A DNA stretch of 64,000 bases, from contig CAVSDB010000001.1 in assembly GCA_963726755.1 (NCBI GenBank), positions 1,178,001-1,242,000 on the forward strand. Reading direction: 5' to 3'. Positions 35,115-44,976 of this stretch are shown one piece after another (the stretch's first letter is position 1; each line of letters opens with the position of its first letter). The stretch comes from DATKIY01 sp963726755. Its GTDB lineage: Bacteria; Actinomycetota; Actinomycetes; JAHEKZ01. The position numbers were made by a program, and so were the translations under genes. The notes below the pieces were generated by a model that searched no databases, was not told where the DNA came from, and saw nothing but the letters and a program-made list of their open reading frames with translations.

Positions 35115-36476
35115 TCACATGCTCTCGATGAGCCGATCCACTCGATCATCGACCGCCTTGAAGGGGTCCTTGCAGAGCACCGTTCGCTGGGCTTGATCGT
35201 TCAACTTCAGATGCACCCAGTCGACCGTGAAATCCCGTCGCTTCTCCTGGGCACGCTTGATGAACTCCCCGCGTAACCGCGCGCGGGTGCTCTGGGGCGG
35301 AATGCTCTTGCTCTGGAAGCTCTCAAGGTCGGTCACGACCCGATCGACCAGACCTTTGCGCTCCATCAGGTAGTAAAGCCCTCGATCGCGGCGGATGTCG
35401 TGGTACGCCAAGTCGAGTTGGGCGACGCGCGCCGAGCCAAGCGACAGGTCATGTTTGGCCCGATAGCGCTCGATCAACTGGTACTTCGCGATCCAGTCGA
35501 TCTCACGTCCCACGCTGGCAAGGTCTCCACTGTGAACTGCGTTGAGGGTTCGCTCCCAGAGATCGAGCACCTGCGCGGTAACCCCGGTACGCAGTCCGCG
35601 ACGATCGGCGAATGCGGCAGCCTTCTCGAAGTACTCGGTCTGGATCGCCCACGCCGACAACTCACGTCCATTGATGAGTTTGACCAGACGCCGTCCAGTC
35701 GGGTCATGGCTAATCTCCCGGATGGCTCGGATGGGGTTCTCCAGCGAAAGGTCGCGCAGGACGACACCTTCTTCGATCATCCGCAGCACCAGGTCCGTGG
35801 AGCCGACTTTCAGTAGCGTCGTTGGTTCAGCGAGATTGGAGTCTCCGACGATGACGTGCAACCGCCGGTAACGCTCGGCGTCGGCGTGAGGTTCGTCACG
35901 GGTGTTGATGATCGGTCGCGACCTGGTCGTCGCTGACGACACGCCCTCCCAGATGTGTTCGGCGCGTTGGCTAAGGCAGAAGACCGAACCTCGCGGTGTC
36001 TGTAGGACCTTGCCGGCTCCGACGATCAGCTGACGGGTGACCAGGAACGGGATCAAGATGTCGGCGACTCGGCCAAATTCCCCCTGACGCGATACCAGGA
36101 AGTTCTCGTGACAGCCGTACGAGTTTCCAGCCGAGTCGGTGTTGTTCTTAAAGAGGAAGACTTCGCCCGAGATCCCCTCTTCGTGCAACCGACGCTCGGC
36201 GTCAACCATCAGGCCTTCGAGGATCCGCTCTCCCGCCTTGTCGTGGGCGACGAGTTCGTGAATCGAATCGCACTCGGGCGTCGCGTATTCAGGGTGGGAA
36301 CCAACGTCGAGATAAAGGCGTGCGCCGTTGCGCAAGAAGACGTTGCTGCTGCGTCCCCACGAGACAACGCGGCGGAACAGGTAACGCGCGACCTCGTCAG
36401 GCGAAAGCCGACGTTGCCCGCGGAACGTACACGTGACGCCGTACTCGGTCTCGATACCGAAGATGCGGCGATCCAT
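35115..36476 (-). CDS. pafA: Pup-protein ligase PafA
   Basis: PafA uses ATP to form an isopeptide bond between the C-terminal glutamate of Pup and a target lysine. The 453-residue protein opens with the GIETEYG motif of the glutamine-synthetase-like fold. The catalytic base is probably D57 in RLYLDVGSHPEY, and KNNTDSAGNSYG, RPIINTRDEPHAD and RYRRLHVIVGD line the active site. It lacks the long insertion that marks Dop. It lies six bases after prcA, giving the order pup-prcB-prcA-pafA. Confidence 0.96.
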   Translation of the reverse strand: MDRRIFGIETEYGVTCTFRGQRRLSPDEVARYLFRRVVSWGRSSNVFLRNGARLYLDVGSHPEYATPECDSIHELVAHDKAGERILEGLMVDAERRLHEEGISGEVFLFKNNTDSAGNSYGCHENFLVSRQGEFGRVADILIPFLVTRQLIVGAGKVLQTPRGSVFCLSQRAEHIWEGVSSATTRSRPIINTRDEPHADAERYRRLHVIVGDSNLAEPTTLLKVGSTDLVLRMIEEGVVLRDLSLENPIRAIREISHDPTGRRLVKLINGRELSAWAIQTEYFEKAAAFADRRGLRTGVTAQVLDLWERTLNAVHSGDLASVGREIDWIAKYQLIERYRAKHDLSLGSARVAQLDLAYHDIRRDRGLYYLMERKGLVDRVVTDLESFQSKSIPPQSTRARLRGEFIKRAQEKRRDFTVDWVHLKLNDQAQRTVLCKDPFKAVDDRVDRLIESM

Positions 36477-36482
36477 CGCGAA

Positions 36483-37190
36483 CTACCCGCCCTTGGCCGA
36501 ATTGCCGAGTGCAGTGGATAGCCGCTCCGCCGACATCCGCTTGAATTTTCGCGACTGCGAGCGCGTGCGGTCCAACGTCGCGACCTCGAGTTGGTCAGCA
36601 GCTATCTCTCGAACCTCGTCACTGTCATGACCAAGCGAGGTCGTGGCCAAATCGATTGCGGCATCGAGGTCGAGCCCGTCGGTGTAGTGCTCAGCCAGGT
36701 ACTCGCTGATCGCCTCGGCAGATCCGCCCATGACGACATAGCCGTGTTCGTCGGCGACCGACCCATCAAAGGTCAATCGGTACATCTGGTCCGCGTCGTC
36801 AGCATCGCCCACTTCGGCGACCACGATCTCAACCTCGTACGGCTTCGACGTCTCAGTGAAGATCGTGCCGAGCGTCTGAGCGTAGGCGTTGGCCAAGTTC
36901 CTTACCGTGACGTCTCGTCGGTCAAAGGAGTAGCCGCGAAGGTCGGCTAGGCGAATACCTGCCACTCGCAGGTTCTCGAACTCGTTGTACTTGCCGACGG
37001 CGGCGAAGGCGATGCGGTCGTAGATCTCGCTGACCTTGTGCAGCGCGCGTGAGGGATTCTCGGCGACGAACAGAATGCCGTCGCGGTACTGGAGCACAGC
37101 GACCGAACGACCCCGCGCGATTCCCTTGCGCGCGTAGTCAGCCTTGTCCTTGATGACCTGCTCAGGAGAGACATAGAAGGGCATGGACAC
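36483..37190 (-). CDS. prcA: Proteasome subunit alpha
   Basis: PrcA forms the outer gated rings of the 20S proteasome and docks Mpa. The 235-residue protein has the alpha-type N-terminus (PFYVSPEQVIKDKADYARKGIARGR), the RSVAVLQYRDGILF core strand and a polar C-terminal tail. The N-terminal Thr nucleophile is absent, as expected for alpha subunits. Start may be GTG 37190 or ATG 37184, two codons apart. It follows prcB by 34 bases. Confidence 0.95.
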   Translation of the reverse strand: MSMPFYVSPEQVIKDKADYARKGIARGRSVAVLQYRDGILFVAENPSRALHKVSEIYDRIAFAAVGKYNEFENLRVAGIRLADLRGYSFDRRDVTVRNLANAYAQTLGTIFTETSKPYEVEIVVAEVGDADDADQMYRLTFDGSVADEHGYVVMGGSAEAISEYLAEHYTDGLDLDAAIDLATTSLGHDSDEVREIAADQLEVATLDRTRSQSRKFKRMSAERLSTALGNSAKGG

Positions 37191-37224
37191 AGGTCTGGTT
37201 CCTTATCTCCTCGGTCGGTGGATG

Positions 37225-38070
37225 TCAGCTCAGTGGGGCCGCGGGGCCATCGGGTCGTTCGGAGCGAGCGGCCACGACGGTCTGTACTACGGCGCCAATC
37301 TCTTCGTCGGGCAGTCTGCGGTAGCCGTCTGCGGTCACCAGGGCGACGATGGGATAGATGCCGCGCATCAGGTCCGGTCCCCCTGTGGCTGAGTCGTCGT
37401 CGGCGGCGTCGTAGAGGGCTTGCACTGCCGCGATGGTCGCGTCACCCGCGGACAGCGATTCGCGGTACAGCTTCTTCAAAGAGCCGCGGGCGAAGAAGCC
37501 ACCAGAGCCGACCGCGTGGTACGAGTGCTCCTCGTAGCGTCCGCCGGTGACGTCATAGCTGAAGATGCGACCGCTGGTGGTTTCGTGGTCATAGCCAGCA
37601 AACAACGGGACCACCGCAAGGCCCTGCATCGCCATCGAAAGATTGCTGCGGATCATCGTGGCCAGCCGGTTCGCCTTACCCGTGAGCGACAGCGTCGTGC
37701 CTTCGATCTTTTCGTAGTGTTCGAGTTCGACCTGCAGCAGGCGGACGAGTTCAATGGCCAGCCCGGCACTTCCCGCGATGCCAACGGCGGAGAACTCGTC
37801 AGCGGGGTAGACCTTCTCGATGTCGCGCTGAGCGATGATGTTGCCCATCGTCGCGCGACGGTCACCGGCCATGATCACCCCGTCGGCAAACGTCAACGAA
37901 ACGATGGTCGTGCCATGGGGCACGTCAAGTTCGACCGCCGCCAGGTTTCGAGCAGACGTACCAGGCAGCAACGACGGGTCGTGGGACGCCAGGAAGTCCG
38001 TAAACGAAGAAGAGCCTGCCGACAGGAACGCCGATGGCAAACTGCCGTTCACGTTGCCCTGATTGCTCAC
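37225..38070 (-). CDS. prcB: Proteasome subunit beta
   Basis: PrcB carries the proteolytic sites of the 20S core. The 281-residue precursor has a 53-residue propeptide; autocleavage after G53 exposes T54 in HGTTIVSLTF as the N-terminal nucleophile. GDRRATMGN and the YHAVGSGGFFARG motif are typical. It lies 106 bases after pup. The gap contains a small GTTGGT/ACCAAC palindrome near 38132 of doubtful meaning. Confidence 0.96.
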   Translation of the reverse strand: MSNQGNVNGSLPSAFLSAGSSSFTDFLASHDPSLLPGTSARNLAAVELDVPHGTTIVSLTFADGVIMAGDRRATMGNIIAQRDIEKVYPADEFSAVGIAGSAGLAIELVRLLQVELEHYEKIEGTTLSLTGKANRLATMIRSNLSMAMQGLAVVPLFAGYDHETTSGRIFSYDVTGGRYEEHSYHAVGSGGFFARGSLKKLYRESLSAGDATIAAVQALYDAADDDSATGGPDLMRGIYPIVALVTADGYRRLPDEEIGAVVQTVVAARSERPDGPAAPLS

Positions 38071-38176
38071 GTCGCTCCTTGTTGTTCAGGTTTCCGATGG
38101 GATTACGTCAGGCAATAGTCCTAACGCACGACGGTTGGTTGACCAACGCGCCACGCACAAGCACGCCTGCTGGCTC

Positions 38177-38392
38177 CTACTGACCGCCCTTTTGTACGAA
38201 GGCTCGGACGAACTCCTCGGCGTTCTCCTCGAGAACCTCGTCGATTTCGTCGAGGATCGAGTCGACGTCGTCGCTGAGCGCTTCGTGACGTTCTGCGGTC
38301 TCGGTCGACGCCGCCGACTCCTCGGCAACTTCGTCGACTTCTTCGGAGCGTCGTTCGACCTGACGCTGCCCTCCGGACTCGCGTGTACTCAT
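38177..38392 (-). CDS. pup: Prokaryotic ubiquitin-like protein Pup
   Basis: Pup is the small disordered tag for proteasomal degradation. This 71-residue version is highly acidic and ends in GGQ, so its terminal Gln must be deamidated to Glu by Dop before PafA can use it. The helical C-terminal half (SILDEIDEVLEENAEEFVRAFV) binds the Mpa coiled coil and the ligase. A strong GGGGAGG site precedes the ATG. A short hairpin (TTCAGC with GCTGAA, 38441-38456) lies in its leader. Dop is encoded directly upstream. Confidence 0.97.
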   Translation of the reverse strand: MSTRESGGQRQVERRSEEVDEVAEESAASTETAERHEALSDDVDSILDEIDEVLEENAEEFVRAFVQKGGQ

Positions 38393-38495
38393 GGCGCCTC
38401 CCCTCGGCTGTCTCTATCGACACTAGTCGGATCGTCCTGATTCAGCCCACGCTGAACCGTTGTGGGCGGCTTCTTTCGGTGCCTGCGGCGCCCGC

Positions 38496-40013
38496 TTAAG
38501 AGTTGCGCGTCAGGGCGTCCACCAGGTCGGTAGCCGTCGCACATTGATCGAGCAGGGCCTCCACATGGGCCCGGGTGCCCCTGAGGGGTTCCAGGGTGGG
38601 GACCCGCTGGAGGGAGGCGCGGCCCGGAACGTCGAAGATCACCGAATCCCACGAGGCAGCAGCTACTTGGTCGGGGTAGCGACGTAGGCATTCTCCGCGG
38701 AACCAGGCCCGAGTGTCCTCAGGGGCGTGGTCCGTAGCGTGTGCGACTTGGTCGTCGGTAAACAGTCGCTCGACCCGGCCCTTGGCCACTAGTCGGTGAT
38801 ACAGGCCTTTGTCAGGTCTGACATCGGAGTACTGCAGATCAATGAGCTGAAGCCTCGCGTCGTCCCATTCCAGGGAGTCGCGACTGCGATACCCCTCGAG
38901 CAACTGGCGCTTGGCGATCCAGTCCAGTTGACCTGACAGCGCAGAGGGGTCTGTGGCCAACATTGTCAGCACGTACTCCCAACGATCGAGGACGTCGAGC
39001 GTCGACTCGTCGGCATCGCTGCCATAGCGGTCCTCGATGTACTTGCGCGACTGGTCGAGGTACTCACCTTGCAGATCAATCGCCGTGATCGTGCGCCCGT
39101 CCTGCAACGTGATTCTGTGCAGTAGATCGACGTCGTGTGAGACGGCGTGCAACTCCGAGACTGGCCGTTCGATTCCCCACGACTGGTCGTCGATGAACGA
39201 TGTTTCAATCATTGACAGCACCAACGACGTTGTTCCGACTTTCAACAGCGACGCCACCTCACACAAGTTGGCATCGCCGATGATGACGTGGAGCCGCCGG
39301 TACTTGTCTGCGTCGGCGTGAGGTTCATCACGGGTGTTGATGATCGGTCGCTTCAGAGTTGTCTCTAAACCAACCTCGACTTCGAAGAAGTCGGCGCGCT
39401 GACTGATCTGGAATCCAGCCTCAGTGCCCTGCTGGCCCAGACCCACTCGACCCTGACCACACATGATCTGTCGGGTCACGAAGAACGGTGTGAGGTGTTC
39501 AACTATCGAGGGGAACGGTGTCGCCCGGCTCATCAGGTAGTTCTCATGCGTGCCGTATGAAGCGCCCTTGTTGTCAGTGTTGTTCTTGTAGAGGTTGAGT
39601 CGTGGCGCTCCAGGCAGCGCCGCCGCGCGCTGCGCCGCCTTAGCCATGATCTGCTCGCCGGCCTTGTCCCAGAGGACCGCGTCGTGGGCGTTCGAGACTT
39701 CGGGACTGGAGTACTCAGGGTGAGCGTGGTCGACGTAGAGCCGAGCGCCGTTGGTCAAGATCAGGTTCGCCAACGCCACGTCGTCGTCGGTTAACTGCGA
39801 TGGATCGGCGCCTTCTCGTGGCACTTCGAAGCCCCGCGCATCGCGCAGCGGGTTTTCTTCTTCGAAGTCCCAGCGCGCCCGGTAGTAGCCCGGTTCGCCA
39901 GACGCGTACCCGTTGACGACCTGGGACGACGTCAACATCGGATTCGCGGTTGGGTCGGAGGGCACGCTGATGCCGTACTCCGTCTCGATTCCCATCACCC
40001 GGCGAACGGTCAT
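38496..40013 (-). CDS. dop: Pup deamidase/depupylase Dop
   Basis: Dop deamidates the C-terminal Gln of Pup and removes Pup from substrates. The 505-residue protein shares the PafA fold (MGIETEYG) and carries D95 in RLYVDHAHPEYS, the residue known to be essential in Dop. The insertion between the first strands and this motif (WDFEEENPLRDARGFE, residues 49-64) is the Dop loop, absent from the PafA in this window. It lies between mpa and pup, as in other actinobacteria. Confidence 0.96.
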   Translation of the reverse strand: MTVRRVMGIETEYGISVPSDPTANPMLTSSQVVNGYASGEPGYYRARWDFEEENPLRDARGFEVPREGADPSQLTDDDVALANLILTNGARLYVDHAHPEYSSPEVSNAHDAVLWDKAGEQIMAKAAQRAAALPGAPRLNLYKNNTDNKGASYGTHENYLMSRATPFPSIVEHLTPFFVTRQIMCGQGRVGLGQQGTEAGFQISQRADFFEVEVGLETTLKRPIINTRDEPHADADKYRRLHVIIGDANLCEVASLLKVGTTSLVLSMIETSFIDDQSWGIERPVSELHAVSHDVDLLHRITLQDGRTITAIDLQGEYLDQSRKYIEDRYGSDADESTLDVLDRWEYVLTMLATDPSALSGQLDWIAKRQLLEGYRSRDSLEWDDARLQLIDLQYSDVRPDKGLYHRLVAKGRVERLFTDDQVAHATDHAPEDTRAWFRGECLRRYPDQVAAASWDSVIFDVPGRASLQRVPTLEPLRGTRAHVEALLDQCATATDLVDALTRNS

Positions 40014-40066
40014 GCGTCAAGAGTAGGTCGTGAGTGGGATGGGCGACCGCAGGCGCCACGCCTGCG

Positions 40067-41710
40067 TTACAGGTACTGCCCGGTGTTGGCGACTGACTCG
40101 ATCGATCGGCCCGCCTCGGTCCCCTGCTTACCTTGGACAAGGGTACGAATGAAGATGATGCGTTCGCCCTTCTTGCCAGAGATCCGCGCCCAGTCATCTG
40201 GGTTGGTGGTGTTGGGTAGATCCTCGTTCTCTTTGAACTCATCAAGACATGCACTCAGCAGGTGCTGGACCCGAATGCCCTTCTGGTCGGTGTCCAGGTA
40301 CTCCTTGATCGCGTACTTCTTGGCGCGAGCCACGATGTTCTCAATCATCGCTCCAGAGTTGAAGTCCTTGAAGTACAGGACCTCCTTGTCACCGTTGGCG
40401 TAGGTGACTTCGAGGAACCGGTTGTCTTCGGTCTCTGAGTACATGCGTTCAACAGCTCGTTGAATCATCGCCGCTGCTGTGGCGTCACGGTCACCCCCAT
40501 GCTCGGCCAAGTCATCGGCGTGCAGGGGCAGTGAGGTCTTGAGGTACTTGGTGAAGATGTCACGCGCAGACTCTGCGTCGGGGCGCTCAATTTTGATTTT
40601 CACGTCGAGTCGGCCGGGGCGCAAAATCGCGGGGTCAATCATGTCTTCGCGGTTCGACGCACCAATGACGATGACGTTCTCCAAGCCTTCGACACCGTCG
40701 ATCTCACTGAGCAACTGCGGGACGATGGTGTTCTCGACGTCTGAACTGACACCGGAACCACGAGTCCGGAACAGCGAGTCCATCTCGTCGAAGAAGACGA
40801 TGACCGGCACACCTTCGCTGGCCTTCTCTCTAGCCCGTTGGAACACCAGACGAATGTGACGTTCGGTCTCGCCCACGTACTTGTTCAGCAGTTCTGGGCC
40901 CTTGATGTTCAAGAAGAAGGACTTGCCCTCGGGGCGGCCGGTGACTTCCGCCACCTTCTTGGCCAACGAGTTGGCGACGGCTTTAGCGATGAGAGTCTTT
41001 CCGCAGCCAGGAGGGCCGTAGAGCAAGATTCCCTTGGGGGGCTGCAGTTCATGCTCGGCGAACAGGTCTTGGTGCAGGTAGGGCAGCTCAACGGCGTCGC
41101 GAATCTGCTCGATCTGGTTGGCCAGCCCCCCGATGCTCGCGTAGTCAATGTCTGGAACTTCTTCAAGGACTAGTTCTTCGACTTCTGCCTTAGGGATGAT
41201 TTCGTAGACATAGCCTGACTTTGGCTCAAGCAGCAGCGAGTCTCCGGCACGCAGCCGCTGGTCGACCAAGGTTTGAGCGATATGAACGATGCGCTCTTCG
41301 TCGGTGTGGCCAAGCACTAGCGCGCGCTCGCCGTCCTCGAGAGTTTCCTTGAACATGACGACTTCGCCAGCCCGCTCAAAGCCCATCACCCGTACGACTG
41401 CCATCGCTTCATTCAGCATGACTTCGCGACCACGTTGTAGTTCTTCGCGCTCGATCTCAGGGCTGACAGCAACTCGAAGCTTGCGACCGCTGGTGAAGAT
41501 GTCGACGGTCCCGTCGTCGTAGGACTCGACGTAAATGCCGTAACCCGACGGCGGCTGAGCTAGCCGGTCAACTTCCTCTTTGAGCGCGAGGATCTGATCG
41601 CGGGCCTCCTGGAGCGTGGCCGTGAGCCGCACGTTGCGTTCCTTCAGGGCCATGAGTTCTCGACGCAGGTCGGTAGCCCCTGTGTCACCTTGCTCCGCGA
41701 CACCGGACAT
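40067..41710 (-). CDS. mpa: Proteasome-associated AAA ATPase (Mpa/ARC)
   Basis: This ring ATPase recognises pupylated proteins, unfolds them and threads them into PrcAB. The 547-residue protein has an N-terminal coiled coil (about residues 12-52) that binds Pup, two OB-type interdomain segments, and one AAA module with Walker A GPPGCGKT (232-239) and FFDEMD Walker B. The C-terminus GQYL provides the penultimate Tyr that docks into the PrcA ring. It lies 53 bases upstream of dop and 107 bases after trmI. Confidence 0.95.
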   Translation of the reverse strand: MSGVAEQGDTGATDLRRELMALKERNVRLTATLQEARDQILALKEEVDRLAQPPSGYGIYVESYDDGTVDIFTSGRKLRVAVSPEIEREELQRGREVMLNEAMAVVRVMGFERAGEVVMFKETLEDGERALVLGHTDEERIVHIAQTLVDQRLRAGDSLLLEPKSGYVYEIIPKAEVEELVLEEVPDIDYASIGGLANQIEQIRDAVELPYLHQDLFAEHELQPPKGILLYGPPGCGKTLIAKAVANSLAKKVAEVTGRPEGKSFFLNIKGPELLNKYVGETERHIRLVFQRAREKASEGVPVIVFFDEMDSLFRTRGSGVSSDVENTIVPQLLSEIDGVEGLENVIVIGASNREDMIDPAILRPGRLDVKIKIERPDAESARDIFTKYLKTSLPLHADDLAEHGGDRDATAAAMIQRAVERMYSETEDNRFLEVTYANGDKEVLYFKDFNSGAMIENIVARAKKYAIKEYLDTDQKGIRVQHLLSACLDEFKENEDLPNTTNPDDWARISGKKGERIIFIRTLVQGKQGTEAGRSIESVANTGQYL

Positions 41711-41817
41711 GTGATCACCTCCGAACCCCTGGATCCGAACGCAGGATCCTTCCCTTTGACCCTAACCTTCGGCGCGAGGAGCACGCTCCTGGACGGTTCG
41801 GCGGCGTGTCGTTGAAA

Positions 41818-42726
41818 CTACTCAGAGTTACCAGCGTCAGGAGGCTCGACAGTTTCCGACGCCACTCCGGCTGCCTTCGCAGGACGGCGTCGCCGTGGCG
41901 GTGCTGCGACTCCAGGGGCCATCCGCCGACTGGTGACCAGAAAACCGGTGTGGCCGATCATCCGATGGTTGGGTCGTACCGCCAGCCCTTCGACGTGCCA
42001 GCCGCGGACCATGGTTTCGAAGGCATCAGGCTCGGTGAATCCGGTGTGTGCTCGTAGGGCCTCGACCACTGTCGACATCTGGGTCGTGGTCGCCACGTAC
42101 GCGCAGAACACTCCTCCCGGCACCAAAACCCCGCCGACCGCATCGATGCACTCCCAAGGCGCGAGCATGTCCAGGACCACCCGGTCTGCAGGCTCCTTGC
42201 CAAGTGTTTCGACCAGATCGCCGACTCGCAGGGTCCACGCTGGATGTCGTTGGCCGAAGAAGGCGGTGACGTTCGACGACGCGATCGCCGCGAAGTCCTC
42301 ACGTCGTTCGTAAGAGGTGACGTGACCTCCGTCGCCAACTGCGCGCAGTAGCGAACACGTCAGTGCGCCAGATCCGACGCCAGCCTCAACCACGCGTGCG
42401 CCAGGAAAGATGTCTGCGTAATGAACAATCTGTGCCGCGTCCTTTGGGTAGACGACAGTGGCGCCTCGCGGCATGGAAAGCACAAAGTCACTCAGCAACG
42501 GACGCAGCGCTAGGTAGTGGACGCCGCTGGTCGAGGTAACGACGACCCCTTCGGGTCCGCCGATCAATTCGTCGTGTTCGATCGCGCCCTTGTGGGTATG
42601 GAATTGCTTGCCGGCCGCGAGCGCGAATGTGTAGTGCTTGCCCTTGGGGTCTGTCAGTTGGACTTTGTCACCATCACGAAACGGGCCGGTGCGAAAATTG
42701 ACGCCGGTCGGTTGTTCAGTTGGCAC
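41818..42726 (-). CDS. trmI: tRNA (adenine-58-N1)-methyltransferase
   Basis: TrmI methylates A58 in the T-loop of tRNAs using S-adenosylmethionine. The 302-residue protein has a small N-terminal beta domain (GDKVQLTDPKGKHYTF) and a Rossmann methyltransferase domain with motif I EAGVGSGALTCSLLRAV and the VVLDMLAPWE motif. It matches Rv2118c, which also lies beside the proteasome ATPase gene. The C-terminal tail is low-complexity. It is 30 bases after the M50 protease gene on the same strand. Confidence 0.93.
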   Translation of the reverse strand: MPTEQPTGVNFRTGPFRDGDKVQLTDPKGKHYTFALAAGKQFHTHKGAIEHDELIGGPEGVVVTSTSGVHYLALRPLLSDFVLSMPRGATVVYPKDAAQIVHYADIFPGARVVEAGVGSGALTCSLLRAVGDGGHVTSYERREDFAAIASSNVTAFFGQRHPAWTLRVGDLVETLGKEPADRVVLDMLAPWECIDAVGGVLVPGGVFCAYVATTTQMSTVVEALRAHTGFTEPDAFETMVRGWHVEGLAVRPNHRMIGHTGFLVTSRRMAPGVAAPPRRRRPAKAAGVASETVEPPDAGNSE

Positions 42727-42756
42727 AGTCGTCCTTGTCAGAGAGCCCGTTCTCGG

Positions 42757-43887
42757 TCAGCCACGGGTGAGTTCGCGTGCAATCGCCGCGTCGACATCCG
42801 CGAGCGCGAGTACACCGTAGACGCTGCCGTCAAGCGACGTGACGAGGTATTCACTTGCTGGATGCTGCGCCAGGAACGAAAGTAGATCGTCGCCACCCAG
42901 ATCAGGGCTCATGGCCGCTCCTTGGGGTAGTGCTCGTGCCACTGCTGACAACGCGACCCACGGCCGTCGGAGCTCGGGTAGTGCGGTCACTGCCGCCTCG
43001 TTGACGATGCCGAGTGGGTGACCAGCGCGATCGGTTGTGACGATAGCGCCAGCTTGTGCCTCTCCTAACTGTCGAAGTCCTTCGCTTACCGGCAGTTCTT
43101 CAAACATCGGCACGGCACGACGCGCGAGTGCGTGTACTTGGATCCGTGGCAGCAACGAACGCAGTTTGGTCGTGTGCAAAGCCCGGCCAGCCTCTATCCA
43201 GATGAAGCTGGCCAGCAGCACCCCCCACGCCAGCCAGATCACCTTGTAGTGACCCAGCAAGATCGGCCAGACGGCAAGTGCGACGATCACGACAGCAAGT
43301 ACGCGACCGATCCACGCCGCAGTAATGGTCCCGGCCGTCTCGCGACCAGTAATCCCCCACACCGCGTCCTTGAGCATGCGGCCACCGTCCAACGGCAAAC
43401 CGGGAATCAGATTGAACAACCCGACGATGACATTGGCGGCGGTCAACTGCCACAGCACCAGATGGGCCACGGTCGCGGTGCCGCTCAACTGCAGCGCACC
43501 GAACGCCACTGCGGCGACTACCAACGAAGCCAACGGCCCAACCGCCGCGATGACGAAGTCCGCCCAGGGCCGTGACTGGGTGCCGACGATCTCACTCACG
43601 CCACCCAGCAGGTGCAGCGTGATACCTCGCACCTGCTGGCCCAGCCGGATCGCCATCACCGCGTGTGCCAGTTCATGGACTAGCACCGATAGGCCAAGCA
43701 GGACCGCAAAGCAGGCGGCGACGGCGAACGCCCAGCCTTCGAGGTCCGGAATCTGACTCTCCACGAACGGCACGAAGACCCAAGAGATCAACAGCGCGCC
43801 GAGGAACCAGGTCCACGAAACCAGGACGGGTACGCCAAAGGGACGCCCGATCAGCAGTCCCCCGCCGCTTTGGCTCTGCTGGCTCAT
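42757..43887 (-). CDS. M50 site-2 protease with CBS domains (Rip3-like)
   Basis: The 376-residue protein is an intramembrane zinc protease: HELAHAVMA places H71, E72 and H75, and LIPGLPLDGGRML supplies the third ligand in a later membrane helix. Six or so hydrophobic segments span residues 20-230. Two CBS-type repeats follow (to about 370), which may sense a nucleotide. Such proteases cut anti-sigma factors or other membrane proteins; the substrate is unknown. It faces the RecB-like nuclease gene divergently and precedes trmI. Confidence 0.9.
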   Translation of the reverse strand: MSQQSQSGGGLLIGRPFGVPVLVSWTWFLGALLISWVFVPFVESQIPDLEGWAFAVAACFAVLLGLSVLVHELAHAVMAIRLGQQVRGITLHLLGGVSEIVGTQSRPWADFVIAAVGPLASLVVAAVAFGALQLSGTATVAHLVLWQLTAANVIVGLFNLIPGLPLDGGRMLKDAVWGITGRETAGTITAAWIGRVLAVVIVALAVWPILLGHYKVIWLAWGVLLASFIWIEAGRALHTTKLRSLLPRIQVHALARRAVPMFEELPVSEGLRQLGEAQAGAIVTTDRAGHPLGIVNEAAVTALPELRRPWVALSAVARALPQGAAMSPDLGGDDLLSFLAQHPASEYLVTSLDGSVYGVLALADVDAAIARELTRG

Positions 43888-43970
43888 CGTTGTCTCATTC
43901 CTGGCACATCAGTTCACACACGCTCACCAGGATACCGACCGGTGTCAGGGCTGCGGCCTACGCTGACCGC

Positions 43971-44879
43971 ATGACAACGGACCAAGCGGCAGTGGATCCA
44001 CGCGGAAACGAGCGCAAAGTGTCGTCCCTTGAGTCGTTGTCCCCGTCGCGCGCCAGCGACTTCATGACGTGTCCACTCCTGTATCGATTCCGAGTGGTCG
44101 ATCGCATTCCTGAACCGCCTAGTGCGGCCGCCACGCGTGGCACCGTTGTCCACTTGGTGCTCGAGCGGCTGTACGACCTACCCGCTGCGGAACGGACCTT
44201 GGCGAATGCCCAAGGTCTGCTGGATCCAGCGTGGCGGACCGTTGTAGCAGCGGACGAGCAACTTCAAGAACTGTTGTCGTCCGAGGGTCCAGATGGTGAG
44301 GTTGCCCAATGGATGACTGGTTCCGACGATCTGTTGGCTTCCTACTTCACGCTTGAGGATCCAACCCGACTTGAGCCAGCCGAGCGTGAATATGCTTTGT
44401 CGGTCGAGCTGGCTTCGGGATTGACGCTACGGGGGTACGTCGATCGGCTCGATGTGGCGCGCGACGGCGCAATGCGGGTCGTTGACTACAAGACCGGTCG
44501 CTCCCCCGGGGACGGCTTCGAACACCGAGCGCTGTTCCAAATGCGCTTCTACGCACTGGCGCTATGGCGCGATCGCGGCGAGGTTCCTCGAATGCTGCAA
44601 CTCATCTACCTCGGAAACAACGAGATTGTGAGTTACGAACCCGACGTCGCCGACCTGCGCGCCACCGAACGCAAGGTTGAAGCATTGTGGGCCGCGATCC
44701 GTAGAGCGCACGAGCAAGGTGACTGGCGGGCCAAGAAGTCTCGACTGTGTGACTGGTGCAATCACAAGTCCCGTTGCCCCGAGTGGGGAGGCACCCCGCC
44801 GCCGTTGCCAGTGCGCGAAGCGCTGGACTCGCTGCCTGACGAGCGCCCCTCGGCCGAGGCCACGCCGGTGGATCTGTAG
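43971..44879 (+). CDS. RecB-like PD-(D/E)XK nuclease with Fe-S cluster motif
   Basis: From ATG 43971 the protein is 302 residues. The nuclease core is GYVDRLDVARDGAMRVVDYKTG (D and the D-x-K motif) after TRGTVVHLVLE. One cysteine near the N-terminus (MTCPLLYRF) plus CDWCNHKSRC near the C-terminus make the four-cysteine iron-sulfur staple seen in AddB and Cas4-type nucleases. It corresponds to Rv2119 by type and place. There are no helicase motifs, and no cas genes nearby, so a general DNA repair role is likely. Longer upstream starts would overlap the divergent protease gene. Confidence 0.88.
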   Translation: MTTDQAAVDPRGNERKVSSLESLSPSRASDFMTCPLLYRFRVVDRIPEPPSAAATRGTVVHLVLERLYDLPAAERTLANAQGLLDPAWRTVVAADEQLQELLSSEGPDGEVAQWMTGSDDLLASYFTLEDPTRLEPAEREYALSVELASGLTLRGYVDRLDVARDGAMRVVDYKTGRSPGDGFEHRALFQMRFYALALWRDRGEVPRMLQLIYLGNNEIVSYEPDVADLRATERKVEALWAAIRRAHEQGDWRAKKSRLCDWCNHKSRCPEWGGTPPPLPVREALDSLPDERPSAEATPVDL

Positions 44880-44976
44880 TAGGGGTTAGTTCAGGGTTGA
44901 GGGCGGGTGGTCCCCGAGGTGCTGCTCCAACGCGGCCCCTAGGGTTGACGGTGCCAACAAACCGAAAGGACCCGCG

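Noticed and set aside
43971..44879. Cas4-like nuclease pointing to a CRISPR system
   Set aside because: The fold and cysteines are similar, but there are no cas genes or repeat array, and the place matches the housekeeping RecB-like gene of actinobacteria.
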